From UBA5336 sp038745855 (lineage in GTDB: Bacteria > Pseudomonadota > Alphaproteobacteria > Caulobacterales > Hyphomonadaceae), in contig JBCDLC010000007.1 in NCBI GenBank assembly GCA_038745855.1, positions 33,876 through 97,875 on the forward strand: DNA of 64,000 nt, read 5' to 3'. Below the pieces are notes generated by a model. That model did not search any database. It had not been told where the DNA came from and saw only the letters and a program-made list of their open reading frames with translations. Position numbers and translations under genes: made by a program. This document shows positions 42,851 to 51,127 of this stretch, piece after piece. Positions within the stretch are counted from its first letter, which is position 1, and each line of letters begins with the position of its first letter.

Positions 42851-44839
42851 ATGCCAGAATTTGCATTGCTTCTTGCAGGACGGGGCTACGACACCCTGAT
42901 CTTTTCTGCAGCCATGATTGGTGCGCTGGGGCTCGGCGCCCAGTGGCTGGCTTGGCGGCTGCAAGCCCCTGCGATCGTGCTCATGTCGCTGGCTGGGCTA
43001 CTCGTGGGGCCCATGTGGGCCGTGATCTTCGGCAACCCATCAAGCCTGTTGTTCATCGGCTTTGAAGGGCCGCTGCTAAACCCATCGAAGGAATTCGGCG
43101 ACCTGTTGCGCCCCATCGTTTCCCTCTCGGTGGCGGTCATCCTGTTCGAAGGTGGGCTGGTCCTGAAATTCGAAAACCTCCGCGACGCGGGCGCGGCGGT
43201 GCGCAGGATGGTCTTTGTAGGCGGGCCAATCGGATGGTTCCTCGGCACGCTCGCTGTGCATTTTGTTGCTGGGCTAGACTGGGCCAGTTCGGTGGTTTTT
43301 GCCGGCGTGCTTGTGGTGACCGGTCCGACCGTGATCATGCCCCTCCTGCGGCAATCCAAGCTTGGCGGCCGGGCCGGCCAGTTCCTGAAATGGGAGGGCA
43401 TCGTCAATGATCCGATCGGCGCGCTGTTCGCCGTGGCCGGCTATGAGATCATCCGGGTCGCCGCCAGCGGTGAAAGCGTCTTCGGTGCGTTCCTGTGGAT
43501 CATCGTCGCCGCAATCCTTGGCGCAGCGCTCGGGATGGCCTTTGGATATGGAATGGTGCGGGCCTTCCGGGCCGGGTGGACGCCTGAATATCTCAAGGCG
43601 CCGCTGATCTTCGCGTCCATCATCCTGTGCTACGCGATCGCCGAGGCGATTGAACACGAAATTGGCCTCGTCGCCGTGACCGCCTATGGGATGTACCTTG
43701 CCAATTCGAGGCTGGCGGGCTTGGCGGAGTTGCGCAAGTTCAAGGAAGATATCGCCGTCCTGCTGGTCTCTGGTGTATTCGTGATCCTGACGGCCAATTT
43801 GACGCCAGAGATCATTGCGCTCGCCCTGAACCCGCGCACGCTCGCCTTCCTGGCCGTCATGCTGCTCATCGTACGGCCCCTATCGGTATGGATTTCCACC
43901 TATGGCACGCTGACCCGCGAGGAGGCGATCCTGCTCGGTTGGATCGCCCCAAGGGGTGTTGTCGCTGTTGCCGTTTCAGGACTGTTCTCGACACTTCTCA
44001 TCGATCTCAACCGGAATTCGAGCTTCGACCTTTATGGCGCAGAGCAGATTACGCCGCTTGCATTCGCCATGGTGTTCTCGACGGTGGTCCTCCATGGTTT
44101 CACCATTGGCCCACTCGCACGTCGGCTCGGCCTTGCACGCAAGGGCAAACCCGGCGTCCTGATTGTCGGGTCAACGCCCTGGAGCGTGGATTTCGCGAAG
44201 ACACTGGGCGAAGCGAGCATTGAGGTCATCGTGGCCGACAGCAATTGGCGGCGGTTGAGGCCCGCCCGGGAAGCCGGGCTTGAAACGTTCTTCGGCGAGG
44301 TCCTGTCGGAGGATGCCGAAGTCCGGCTTGATCATGCGCGCTTCGAAACCGCCGTGGCGCTGACCGCGAACGAACCCTACAACGCCCTCGTCTGCGGCCA
44401 TTTCGCCCCGGAGCTTGGCCGTCACAAGGTGTTCCAGCTTTCCAACCAGGATGGCGAAGAAGAAGACCCCCGGGCCCTGGGTGTCGGAAACAGGGGCCGG
44501 ACGCTGATCAAGCGTGGACGGGGCTATGATGCTGTTATCCGGGACCACTATCGCGGCTGGCAATTTGCCCGTACGCCGTTCACCGAGCACTACGGCATGG
44601 CAGAATTCGTCGCCGATCGCCCGAAATCCGATGTCCTGGCAGAAATCCGACCGGATGGAACGGTGGTGTTCATCAGCCACAACAAGGAAGTGAAAGGCGG
44701 CGAAGGCGCCACGCTCATCAGCTTCGGTCCGCCCGAGACGACGGAAATCGGCCAGCGTGCGGCAGAAGCCGCGGCCGCTAAACAGGACGCGGAGGCGGCA
44801 AAGGAACCGCCCGTCGGCGCTCAACCGAAGCCCGCTTGA
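42851..44839 (+). CDS. CPA1-type sodium/proton antiporter with RCK-like C-terminal domain
   Basis: This 662-residue inner-membrane transporter has about 12 membrane helices over residues 10-430, with the conserved region GIVNDPIGALFAVAGYEI containing the Asp of the ND motif used for cation binding. The C-terminal 200 residues form a Rossmann-like domain (GVLIVGSTPWSVDFAKTL, then VIVADSNWRRLRPAREAGL), resembling a TrkA-N/RCK regulatory domain; its glycine motif is degenerate. The tail is Ala/Glu/Lys-rich. The closest architecture is NhaP2/KefB-like. Ion specificity is not determined. Confidence 0.85.
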   Translation: MPEFALLLAGRGYDTLIFSAAMIGALGLGAQWLAWRLQAPAIVLMSLAGLLVGPMWAVIFGNPSSLLFIGFEGPLLNPSKEFGDLLRPIVSLSVAVILFEGGLVLKFENLRDAGAAVRRMVFVGGPIGWFLGTLAVHFVAGLDWASSVVFAGVLVVTGPTVIMPLLRQSKLGGRAGQFLKWEGIVNDPIGALFAVAGYEIIRVAASGESVFGAFLWIIVAAILGAALGMAFGYGMVRAFRAGWTPEYLKAPLIFASIILCYAIAEAIEHEIGLVAVTAYGMYLANSRLAGLAELRKFKEDIAVLLVSGVFVILTANLTPEIIALALNPRTLAFLAVMLLIVRPLSVWISTYGTLTREEAILLGWIAPRGVVAVAVSGLFSTLLIDLNRNSSFDLYGAEQITPLAFAMVFSTVVLHGFTIGPLARRLGLARKGKPGVLIVGSTPWSVDFAKTLGEASIEVIVADSNWRRLRPAREAGLETFFGEVLSEDAEVRLDHARFETAVALTANEPYNALVCGHFAPELGRHKVFQLSNQDGEEEDPRALGVGNRGRTLIKRGRGYDAVIRDHYRGWQFARTPFTEHYGMAEFVADRPKSDVLAEIRPDGTVVFISHNKEVKGGEGATLISFGPPETTEIGQRAAEAAAAKQDAEAAKEPPVGAQPKPA

Positions 44840-44889
44840 CACCCAGTCGCACAAGCCGGATCCGTTGACCAAGTTGGAAGGTGGCGCCG

Positions 44890-45657
44890 CTAGACCTCGT
44901 CCACGCCCCCGGGCTTTCGGCGGCGGCGGATCAGCCACACCACCCCTCGGAGGTCGCTGAGCGCTGCCCACAGCCGGCCGAAATTCGTATATTTCGAGGT
45001 GCCCGAGCCCCGCTCGCGGTGGTTCACGTCCAAGAACTCCGCACCATATCCCTCTCCGCCCATAAGGGCTGGCATATAGCGGTGCATGTGGTCGAAATAG
45101 GGAAGCGATAGGAACGCCGTCCGGTCCATCACCTTGATCCCGCAGCCGCTGTCGTCGCAATCATCGCGCAGCAGGCGCCGCCGAATACGGTTGGCGACCC
45201 GCGAACCAAAGCGCTTCCAAGCGGTATCCTTGCGGCTGGCCCGGCGGCCCATGACCATCTTCAGATCCGAAGCCGCGTCAGCCCGAGTCAACTGGCGGTA
45301 AAGCGCAGGCAAATCGGCAGGGTCATTCTGCCCGTCCCCGTCCAGGGTTCCGATCACCGGTCCGCGCGCCGCCAGTATGCCAGACCGGATGGCCCGGCTC
45401 TGGCCGGCATTTGCCCTGTGGCTCAACACCCGGAGCGCTGGAAAGCGCCGCTTGAGATCGACCAGCCGGTCCCGAGTCCCATCGGTCGAGGCGTCATCGA
45501 CGAACACCATTTCGTAGGCCCGTCCCTCAAGCGCCTCAGCAATCTCCGTCGCTAGCGCCTCCACGTTGCCGACTTCATTGTAGACGGGCACGACAATCGA
45601 GAATTCCGGTCTCGTATGGGCGGTTTCAGCCAAGGGGCGCTCCGGTTGGCGGATCAT
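44890..45657 (-). CDS. Family 2 glycosyltransferase, polyprenyl-phosphate type
   Basis: This 255-residue GT-A fold enzyme has SIVVPVYNEVGN at the nucleotide-sugar site, FVDDASTDGT and TLDGDGQNDPADLP (DxD-type metal site). It resembles dolichyl/undecaprenyl-phosphate sugar transferases such as ArnC, DPM1 and GtrB, but lacks the C-terminal membrane helices of ArnC. It is divergent from an ArnT-like gene with 92 bases between starts. A likely model is that it loads a sugar on undecaprenyl phosphate, which the ArnT-like enzyme then transfers to lipid A or another acceptor. Confidence 0.83.
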   Translation of the reverse strand: MIRQPERPLAETAHTRPEFSIVVPVYNEVGNVEALATEIAEALEGRAYEMVFVDDASTDGTRDRLVDLKRRFPALRVLSHRANAGQSRAIRSGILAARGPVIGTLDGDGQNDPADLPALYRQLTRADAASDLKMVMGRRASRKDTAWKRFGSRVANRIRRRLLRDDCDDSGCGIKVMDRTAFLSLPYFDHMHRYMPALMGGEGYGAEFLDVNHRERGSGTSKYTNFGRLWAALSDLRGVVWLIRRRRKPGGVDEV

Positions 45658-45749
45658 GGATCAGGATCGCGGCTCAATAGCGAAGTCGCGCCCCTGAAGC
45701 GAGGACAAACCGCAATTGGAGGGAAGACAGCGCCAGGACTCCGCCTTAA

Positions 45750-47609
45750 ATGCCGGGCACGATGACCTTGCTCGACCGTATCGCGACCGGCTGGAAAGCC
45801 TATCTGATCGTGTTCCTCATCACGTTCACAGCCGCTGCGCCGGGTGTTTTCCAACTTCCGGCGCTCGACCGGGACGAAAGCCGATTTGCCCAGGCGTCAA
45901 AGCAGATGCTTGAGACCGGCGACTATATTCGCATCCGCTACCAGGACGAGCTGCGCAACAAGAAACCCGCGGGCATCCATTGGCTCCAGGCCGCTTCGAC
46001 CGCGGCCTTTTCGGACGCCAGCGCAAACGAGATCTGGAGCTACCGCATCCCTTCATGGATCGGCGCTTCACTCGCCGCTGCCGCCTGCCTCTGGGCCGGA
46101 ACGGTCCTTATCGGGCGGACGCCCGCCTTCCTGGGATCGAGCCTCTTCGGCGCCACATTGCTGCTCACAAGCGAAGCGCACATCTCCAAAACTGACGCGG
46201 TCCTCGTTGCCCTCACCACGCTGGGTCTCGGCGCCTTGGCCCGTCTCTATATGCGCGGCGATAACGACAAGAAGATCGCCCTACTGTTCTGGGCCGCGAT
46301 GGGGCTCGGCTTCCTCATAAAGGGCCCGGTGACACCGATGGTCGCCGCTTTCGCCGCCGCGGTGCTCTATGTCTGGGACCGGCGCGATGCCCGCTGGCTC
46401 CGCGTTTTGGCCTGGTGGCCGGGGCCGGTCCTGTTCGTCGCCCTGGTACTGCCCTGGTTCATCTGGGTCCAGATCGCGACATCCGGCGAATACCTCCAGG
46501 GCGCTGTCGGCAAGGATCTAAGAGACAAGCTGGTCAGCGCTTCCGAAGGCCATGGCGGCCCACCCGGCTATCACCTGTTGCATGTGCCGGTCTGGTTCTT
46601 TCCAGCGACCCTGTTCCTGATCCCTGGGCTCTACTACGCCTGGCAAGGTGTACGTCGCTCGGCTCTCGAAACCGTTGCTGGAGAACACCGCCAGGGGCTC
46701 AAATTCCTCATCGCCTGGGGCCTACCCACCTGGATCTTCTTCGAGCTGCTGCTGACGAAGCTCAGCCATTACATCCTTCCCGCCTACCCTGCCCTCGCGC
46801 TTTTCTGCGGCTATGGCGCTTGGCGTTTGGTGGAGGCGGCGCAGTCGCCTCGAAGCGGTCTTGGGCTCCGCATTGGCTCAGCTGCACTCTTCGCCATCGG
46901 CGGCGCTGCCCTTCTCGCGGTCTCGACACCGATCGCGGCAGGACTGATCAAGCAGGAAGCCTATGGAGACTTCCGACACGCCGACCCAACCGCTGTCGCC
47001 GCCCAATGGTCCGTTGCGACCGGCTTTCCCATGGCGCTCTGGTATGGCGCGGCGGCGGCTTTCATACTCAGCCTGCTCGCGTTCGGGATCAAACGGATCG
47101 GAACCGCCGCGGCCCTCGCGGTGGTCACCGCCATGGTTGCGGGATGGCATGCGCGGTCTGCCTTTCTGCCCAGCCAGGTCTGGGTCCAACCCACCGAACA
47201 GGCCCGCGCCGCCCTGGAAGCGATTTGCGCCCGGCCCGGTCAGGAAGGGTCAGATTGCAAAGCGCCCGCGATGGTCCAATCGGTCGGTTACGCAGAACCG
47301 TCCTACATTCTCCGTATTGGCACCGAGAGCCTTCATCCCCCGGAAACCGTGGTCGATCTTCCGGACAGTCCGGACGCCCTACCCGTCGCCTATCTCATCG
47401 ATCTCGAGCATGAAGCAGGTCTCAGAGCCCGCGAGGCCCTGACAGGTGAAGCCGAAGACCTTGGCTATTGCAAAACCGAATCCGTCCCTCGTTATGCCCT
47501 GAACTATTCCAACGGCGATCCTGTCACCTTCATCGCCGTGCGCTTTGATCCAGGCCCCTGTCCTGTGCCAACTGAGGTCGCATCCAGCAAGCCACTCGAG
47601 GCGCCCTAG
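45750..47609 (+). CDS. ArnT/GT83-like membrane glycosyltransferase
   Basis: This 619-residue polytopic protein transfers a sugar from a polyprenyl-phosphate donor, probably to lipid A, on the periplasmic side. The family signature is in the first periplasmic loop: LDRDESRFAQASKQMLETGDYIRIRYQDELRNKKPAG, with the acidic residues that bind metal and donor. About 12 membrane segments follow, and the C-terminal periplasmic domain begins near residue 470. Its TAG overlaps the stop of the convergent epoxide hydrolase gene by four bases. The sugar and acceptor are unknown. Confidence 0.88.
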   Translation: MPGTMTLLDRIATGWKAYLIVFLITFTAAAPGVFQLPALDRDESRFAQASKQMLETGDYIRIRYQDELRNKKPAGIHWLQAASTAAFSDASANEIWSYRIPSWIGASLAAAACLWAGTVLIGRTPAFLGSSLFGATLLLTSEAHISKTDAVLVALTTLGLGALARLYMRGDNDKKIALLFWAAMGLGFLIKGPVTPMVAAFAAAVLYVWDRRDARWLRVLAWWPGPVLFVALVLPWFIWVQIATSGEYLQGAVGKDLRDKLVSASEGHGGPPGYHLLHVPVWFFPATLFLIPGLYYAWQGVRRSALETVAGEHRQGLKFLIAWGLPTWIFFELLLTKLSHYILPAYPALALFCGYGAWRLVEAAQSPRSGLGLRIGSAALFAIGGAALLAVSTPIAAGLIKQEAYGDFRHADPTAVAAQWSVATGFPMALWYGAAAAFILSLLAFGIKRIGTAAALAVVTAMVAGWHARSAFLPSQVWVQPTEQARAALEAICARPGQEGSDCKAPAMVQSVGYAEPSYILRIGTESLHPPETVVDLPDSPDALPVAYLIDLEHEAGLRAREALTGEAEDLGYCKTESVPRYALNYSNGDPVTFIAVRFDPGPCPVPTEVASSKPLEAP

Positions 47610-48751
47610 CGACCCTCGATAGCGGCAAAGCCAGCCCGCAATTCCTCGACAAAAGCGCTGGGCTGTTCAGTCGCCGCAAAGTGTCCACCCCGGTCCCGCT
47701 GTCCGAAGTAGCGCAAGTCCGAGTACCGTTTTCTTGCCCAGCGTTCGGAGGTCCGGAAGATCTCCTTCGGGAAGATGGAAATCGCCGACGGGACGACCAC
47801 TGGATCGGCGCCCATCGTATTGAAGCTTTCCCAGTAGATGCGCGCAGACGAAGCGCCCGCTCCGTTGAGCCAATACACCATGACATTATCGAGCAGGCGG
47901 TCCCGCGAGATCACGTTTTCCGGGTGCCCGTCACAGTCGGTCCATTGGTAGAACTTCTCGATGATCCAGGCCAGCTGGCCAACGGGGGAGTCGACCAATC
48001 CGTAGCCCAAGGTCTGGGGCCGTGTGGATTGCTGCTTGGAATACCCGCTATCCCAGTCCTGGTAGAACTTCATGCTCGCCAGCGCCGAAAGCTCTTCCGC
48101 GGTCGCCTCTGCCATCGCGGCCTGGTCCGGCACGACAATCGGCATCGTGACATGAATCCCGGCACACGATCCAAGGTTCTGTACGCCGATTTCGGTCGTG
48201 ACGATGCTTCCCCAATCACCGCCCTGGGCGAAGTAGCGATCATATCCCAACCGGCGCATCAGTGCGTCCCACTGGGTTGCGATGGCCTTTACTCCCCAAC
48301 CGGTCCGGCTCGGCTTTGCCGAAAAGCCAAAACCCGGCAGGCTTGGTACCACCAGATGAAACGCGTCCGCCGCCGCACCGCCATGGGCCACGGGATTGGT
48401 CAGCGGTCCAATCACCTCCATGAACTCAAGAACGGATCCGGGCCAGCCGTGGGTCATCAGCAAGGGTCGCGCTGAAGGTTCCGGCGACCGGATATGGAGG
48501 AAGTGGATATCGAGACCGTCAAGCGCAGTGGTGAAATTCGGCAGGCTGTTGAGCTGCGCCTCGATCGGACGCCAATCGTAGGCATCGGCCCAATGGGCCG
48601 CGAGATCCTTCACATAGTCGAGCGGTACGCCCTGGCTCCAATCATCTACGGTCTCCGCTTCCGGAAACCGGGTCAGCTTCAGCCGCGCCCTGAGATCATC
48701 GAGCGCGGCGTCGGGTATGGCGATTTCGAACGGCGTCACAGCGTCAGACAT
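47606..48751 (-). CDS. Epoxide hydrolase, alpha/beta-hydrolase with EHN domain
   Basis: This 381-residue enzyme adds water to an epoxide. The N-terminal EHN domain (PFEIAIPDAALDDLRARL) leads into the alpha/beta-hydrolase core: HGWPGS (oxyanion region), nucleophile Asp179 in GGDWGS, a distal acidic residue and catalytic His in RGGHFAATEQP near the C-terminus. It is the microsomal/juvenile-hormone type. The ATG at 48751 (MSDAVTPFEI) follows GGAAG; the frame opens 13 codons earlier. It lies 16 bases below the TPP-enzyme gene. Substrate unknown. Confidence 0.9.
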   Translation of the reverse strand: MSDAVTPFEIAIPDAALDDLRARLKLTRFPEAETVDDWSQGVPLDYVKDLAAHWADAYDWRPIEAQLNSLPNFTTALDGLDIHFLHIRSPEPSARPLLMTHGWPGSVLEFMEVIGPLTNPVAHGGAAADAFHLVVPSLPGFGFSAKPSRTGWGVKAIATQWDALMRRLGYDRYFAQGGDWGSIVTTEIGVQNLGSCAGIHVTMPIVVPDQAAMAEATAEELSALASMKFYQDWDSGYSKQQSTRPQTLGYGLVDSPVGQLAWIIEKFYQWTDCDGHPENVISRDRLLDNVMVYWLNGAGASSARIYWESFNTMGADPVVVPSAISIFPKEIFRTSERWARKRYSDLRYFGQRDRGGHFAATEQPSAFVEELRAGFAAIEGR

Positions 48752-48767
48752 GTCCAGACTTCCTTCC

Positions 48768-50342
48768 TCAGCCGGGAACGAGGGCCGCAATCAGCCTCGG
48801 TCCATCGGCGGCAAACGCGCGGGCCAGCGCCGCATCAAAGCCCGCAGCCGTGTTCGCGGCTTCCGCTGGAACCCCCATGCTCTCGCTCAGCCGCACCCAA
48901 TCAATTTCAGGATTACCGAGACCAAGCATCCCCGCTGCCGCCGGACCCGGATTGCCTGCCCCAGTGCGGTGCAACTCGATGTTCAGGATGCGGTAGGAAT
49001 GATTGACGAAGACGACCGTCACAACGTCTGCGCCCTCCCTGGCCATGCTCCACAGCGCCTGGTTCGTATACATCCCCGCCCCATCTCCAGAGAGGCACAG
49101 CCCTTTCCTGTCTGGCGCTGCAACGGAAGCTCCCAAGGCCAACGGCATGCCCTGGCCGATCGCCCCACCGGTCAACATCATCCAGTCATGGGGCGCGGCA
49201 TTTGCCGTTGCGAGATACGCCGGCAGGCCATTCGAGACGCCATCGTCGGAAACGAAGGCATGCTCTGGCAGGTGCCGCGCAATCGAGGCGCCGATGGAGC
49301 CCGCATTCAACTCGCCGCTCGGCGCGTCCGGCCGGATGCGCTCTGCCACAGGCGCGGGCACATCGGCTCCGAGCGCGGCAGAAAGCTGCGCAAGGGTCGC
49401 GGCGCTGTCTGTGTCTGCGCCGCCGAGATCCACCACGTGACAGCCATCGGGCACCAGCAGGCTCGGTTTGCCTGGATAGGCAAAGAACGCGACCGGCGCC
49501 GAGGTGCCAACCATGACCATGACGTCATGGCCCTCGAGATCTGCTATCGCAGCTTCCGCAAAGTACTGCATCCGGTCTGGTATGAATCGCCCCGCACCCC
49601 GGGCCATTTTGGGGAAGAACGTATCGGTCATCACCCGGACACCGGCGCCCTTGAGACGAGCCGCCGCGGTAAGACCCGCCTCAGAGAGGGCGGCACCGCT
49701 CATCAGAACCAGGGGCTTGGCCGCTCCCTTGATCGCGTCTGCCGCAGCCGAAACCGACTCGGTCTCGACCGGGCGCAACGTTGGCGCCGAAACCGCATCT
49801 CCCCGCTTGCTGCCTTCGAGCCACGCACTATCGGCGGGCAACACAAGCGACACAGGCCCTGGCGCCGGACCAAAACTCGCCGCCCATGCTTCTGCAGCGA
49901 GACGGCCGGCGTCGCCGACCTTGTCCACCGACTTGATCCAGCGCGAATTCGGCGCGGCGAGCCCTGTAATATCGCTCGCAAGCGGCGCGTCGTAGCGCTG
50001 GTGCGGCACCGCATGGTCGCCGATCACGTTGACCATCGGCGTGTGCGCGCGACGGGCATTGTGGATATTCGCGCCGGCATTGAGATAACCTGGACCAAGA
50101 TGCAAGAGCGTCATAGCCGGATTGCCCGCTATGCGCGCAAAACCGTCCGCCGCGCCGGTGGCAACGCCCTCGAACAGGCAGAGCACGCTCCGGATGCGCG
50201 GTTCCCGGTCGAGCGCGGTGACAAGGTGCATTTCGCTGGTGCCAGGATTGGCAAAGCACGCACGGACGCCCAGGTCAGCCAATGTCCCCACGAGCGCTTC
50301 GGCGCCGGTCATTGCGCCCCCATCGCCTGCGTCATCGCCCAT
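48768..50342 (-). CDS. Thiamine-diphosphate-dependent enzyme, acetolactate-synthase-like
   Basis: This 524-residue enzyme of the POX/acetolactate-synthase superfamily has a pyrimidine domain with the catalytic Glu58 in CLFEGVATGAADGFAR and a central domain without an obvious FAD motif. The PP domain has LSGDGAGMYTNQALWSMAREGADVVTVVFVNHSYRILN (the GDG...N metal-TPP motif). It is shorter than true AHAS, and the neighbouring gene is an epoxide hydrolase, not ilvN. It is likelier a carboligase or decarboxylase of degradative metabolism. The first ATG follows GGGAGGTGAGCG and is preferred. Substrate unknown. Confidence 0.8.
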   Translation of the reverse strand: MGDDAGDGGAMTGAEALVGTLADLGVRACFANPGTSEMHLVTALDREPRIRSVLCLFEGVATGAADGFARIAGNPAMTLLHLGPGYLNAGANIHNARRAHTPMVNVIGDHAVPHQRYDAPLASDITGLAAPNSRWIKSVDKVGDAGRLAAEAWAASFGPAPGPVSLVLPADSAWLEGSKRGDAVSAPTLRPVETESVSAAADAIKGAAKPLVLMSGAALSEAGLTAAARLKGAGVRVMTDTFFPKMARGAGRFIPDRMQYFAEAAIADLEGHDVMVMVGTSAPVAFFAYPGKPSLLVPDGCHVVDLGGADTDSAATLAQLSAALGADVPAPVAERIRPDAPSGELNAGSIGASIARHLPEHAFVSDDGVSNGLPAYLATANAAPHDWMMLTGGAIGQGMPLALGASVAAPDRKGLCLSGDGAGMYTNQALWSMAREGADVVTVVFVNHSYRILNIELHRTGAGNPGPAAAGMLGLGNPEIDWVRLSESMGVPAEAANTAAGFDAALARAFAADGPRLIAALVPG

Positions 50343-50404
50343 CGCTCACCTCCCATTCTTTTCCCCGTCTTTGGCCCATGGACCACCGATTGGGAAGCGT
50401 TGGG

Positions 50405-51013
50405 TCAGCTTTCAGGCGGCGTGCAATGGGATTTGTAGGTATAGCTCTCCCGGCTATCGATGAGGATATTCGCCGATTTCAACATGTTGCGCCCGATCAG
50501 TACCGGATAGTTGAACTGCCCCCGGTCTGAGAGGTTTACCTGGCCATCGACATAGACACCTGCAATACAGAACGCCATCTCCACCACCGGCCGGCGGATG
50601 CTATAGTCGAGCTTACCCTTGATCGTGGCGAACCGAACCACGTCCCGGCGCGCCCTGACCCGGCGTTCCTCTTCATTCTCTACAACGAATTCGACGACCG
50701 GCACGCCGTTGCCCGATTCGATCAAAGCTTCAGCCTGATCTTCGGTGATCGCCTCTCCGTCCGGGCCGTAATAGGCGCGAATTTCAGCATCCATCGAGGT
50801 GTTGAGCGCACCGCTGTCGAGCTTCATGTCGAACAGCATATCGCTCGGCAGAAAGCGGCCATGTTCGAGCCAACCGCGCACGTGATAGGGTGTGTCAGGC
50901 ACGATATCGTCGGGGTCGTAGAGCTCGGGCTCGGCAAAGCTCGCACCGACGGTAACGGCGGCCAAGACTGAGGCGGCCAAGATTGGGGCGACAAGGGTGC
51001 GATAGGCATTCAT
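50405..51013 (-). CDS. Exported retropepsin-like aspartic protease (PF05618 type)
   Basis: This 202-residue protein has a signal peptide (cleavage near SFA-EPE). The single retropepsin domain has LDSGALNTS, with Asp66-Ser-Gly68 in place of the common DTG, and later SDRGQFNYPVLIGRNML, the distal family motif. One copy would need to dimerise to make a full active site. Such proteins are often listed as ATP-dependent zinc proteases, a name not supported by their fold. A decayed relative lies at 14526-14860. It is possibly a periplasmic protease; targets unknown. Confidence 0.78.
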   Translation of the reverse strand: MNAYRTLVAPILAASVLAAVTVGASFAEPELYDPDDIVPDTPYHVRGWLEHGRFLPSDMLFDMKLDSGALNTSMDAEIRAYYGPDGEAITEDQAEALIESGNGVPVVEFVVENEEERRVRARRDVVRFATIKGKLDYSIRRPVVEMAFCIAGVYVDGQVNLSDRGQFNYPVLIGRNMLKSANILIDSRESYTYKSHCTPPES

Positions 51014-51127
51014 CGGATTGTCTCCAACCGCTGTTCTGGCATTCGGCCCGCCGCCTTAGAGACTCTGGTTTTGGCGGAATATGGGCAAGGCTCCGGCGAT
51101 CAACAGTCCATGACAGAATTGTTCGGA

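Noticed and set aside
48717..50438. 573-codon plus-strand frame over the TPP-enzyme gene
   Set aside because: Antisense shadow of a gene with catalytic Glu and TPP motifs; composition is Arg/His-rich and lacks any family pattern.
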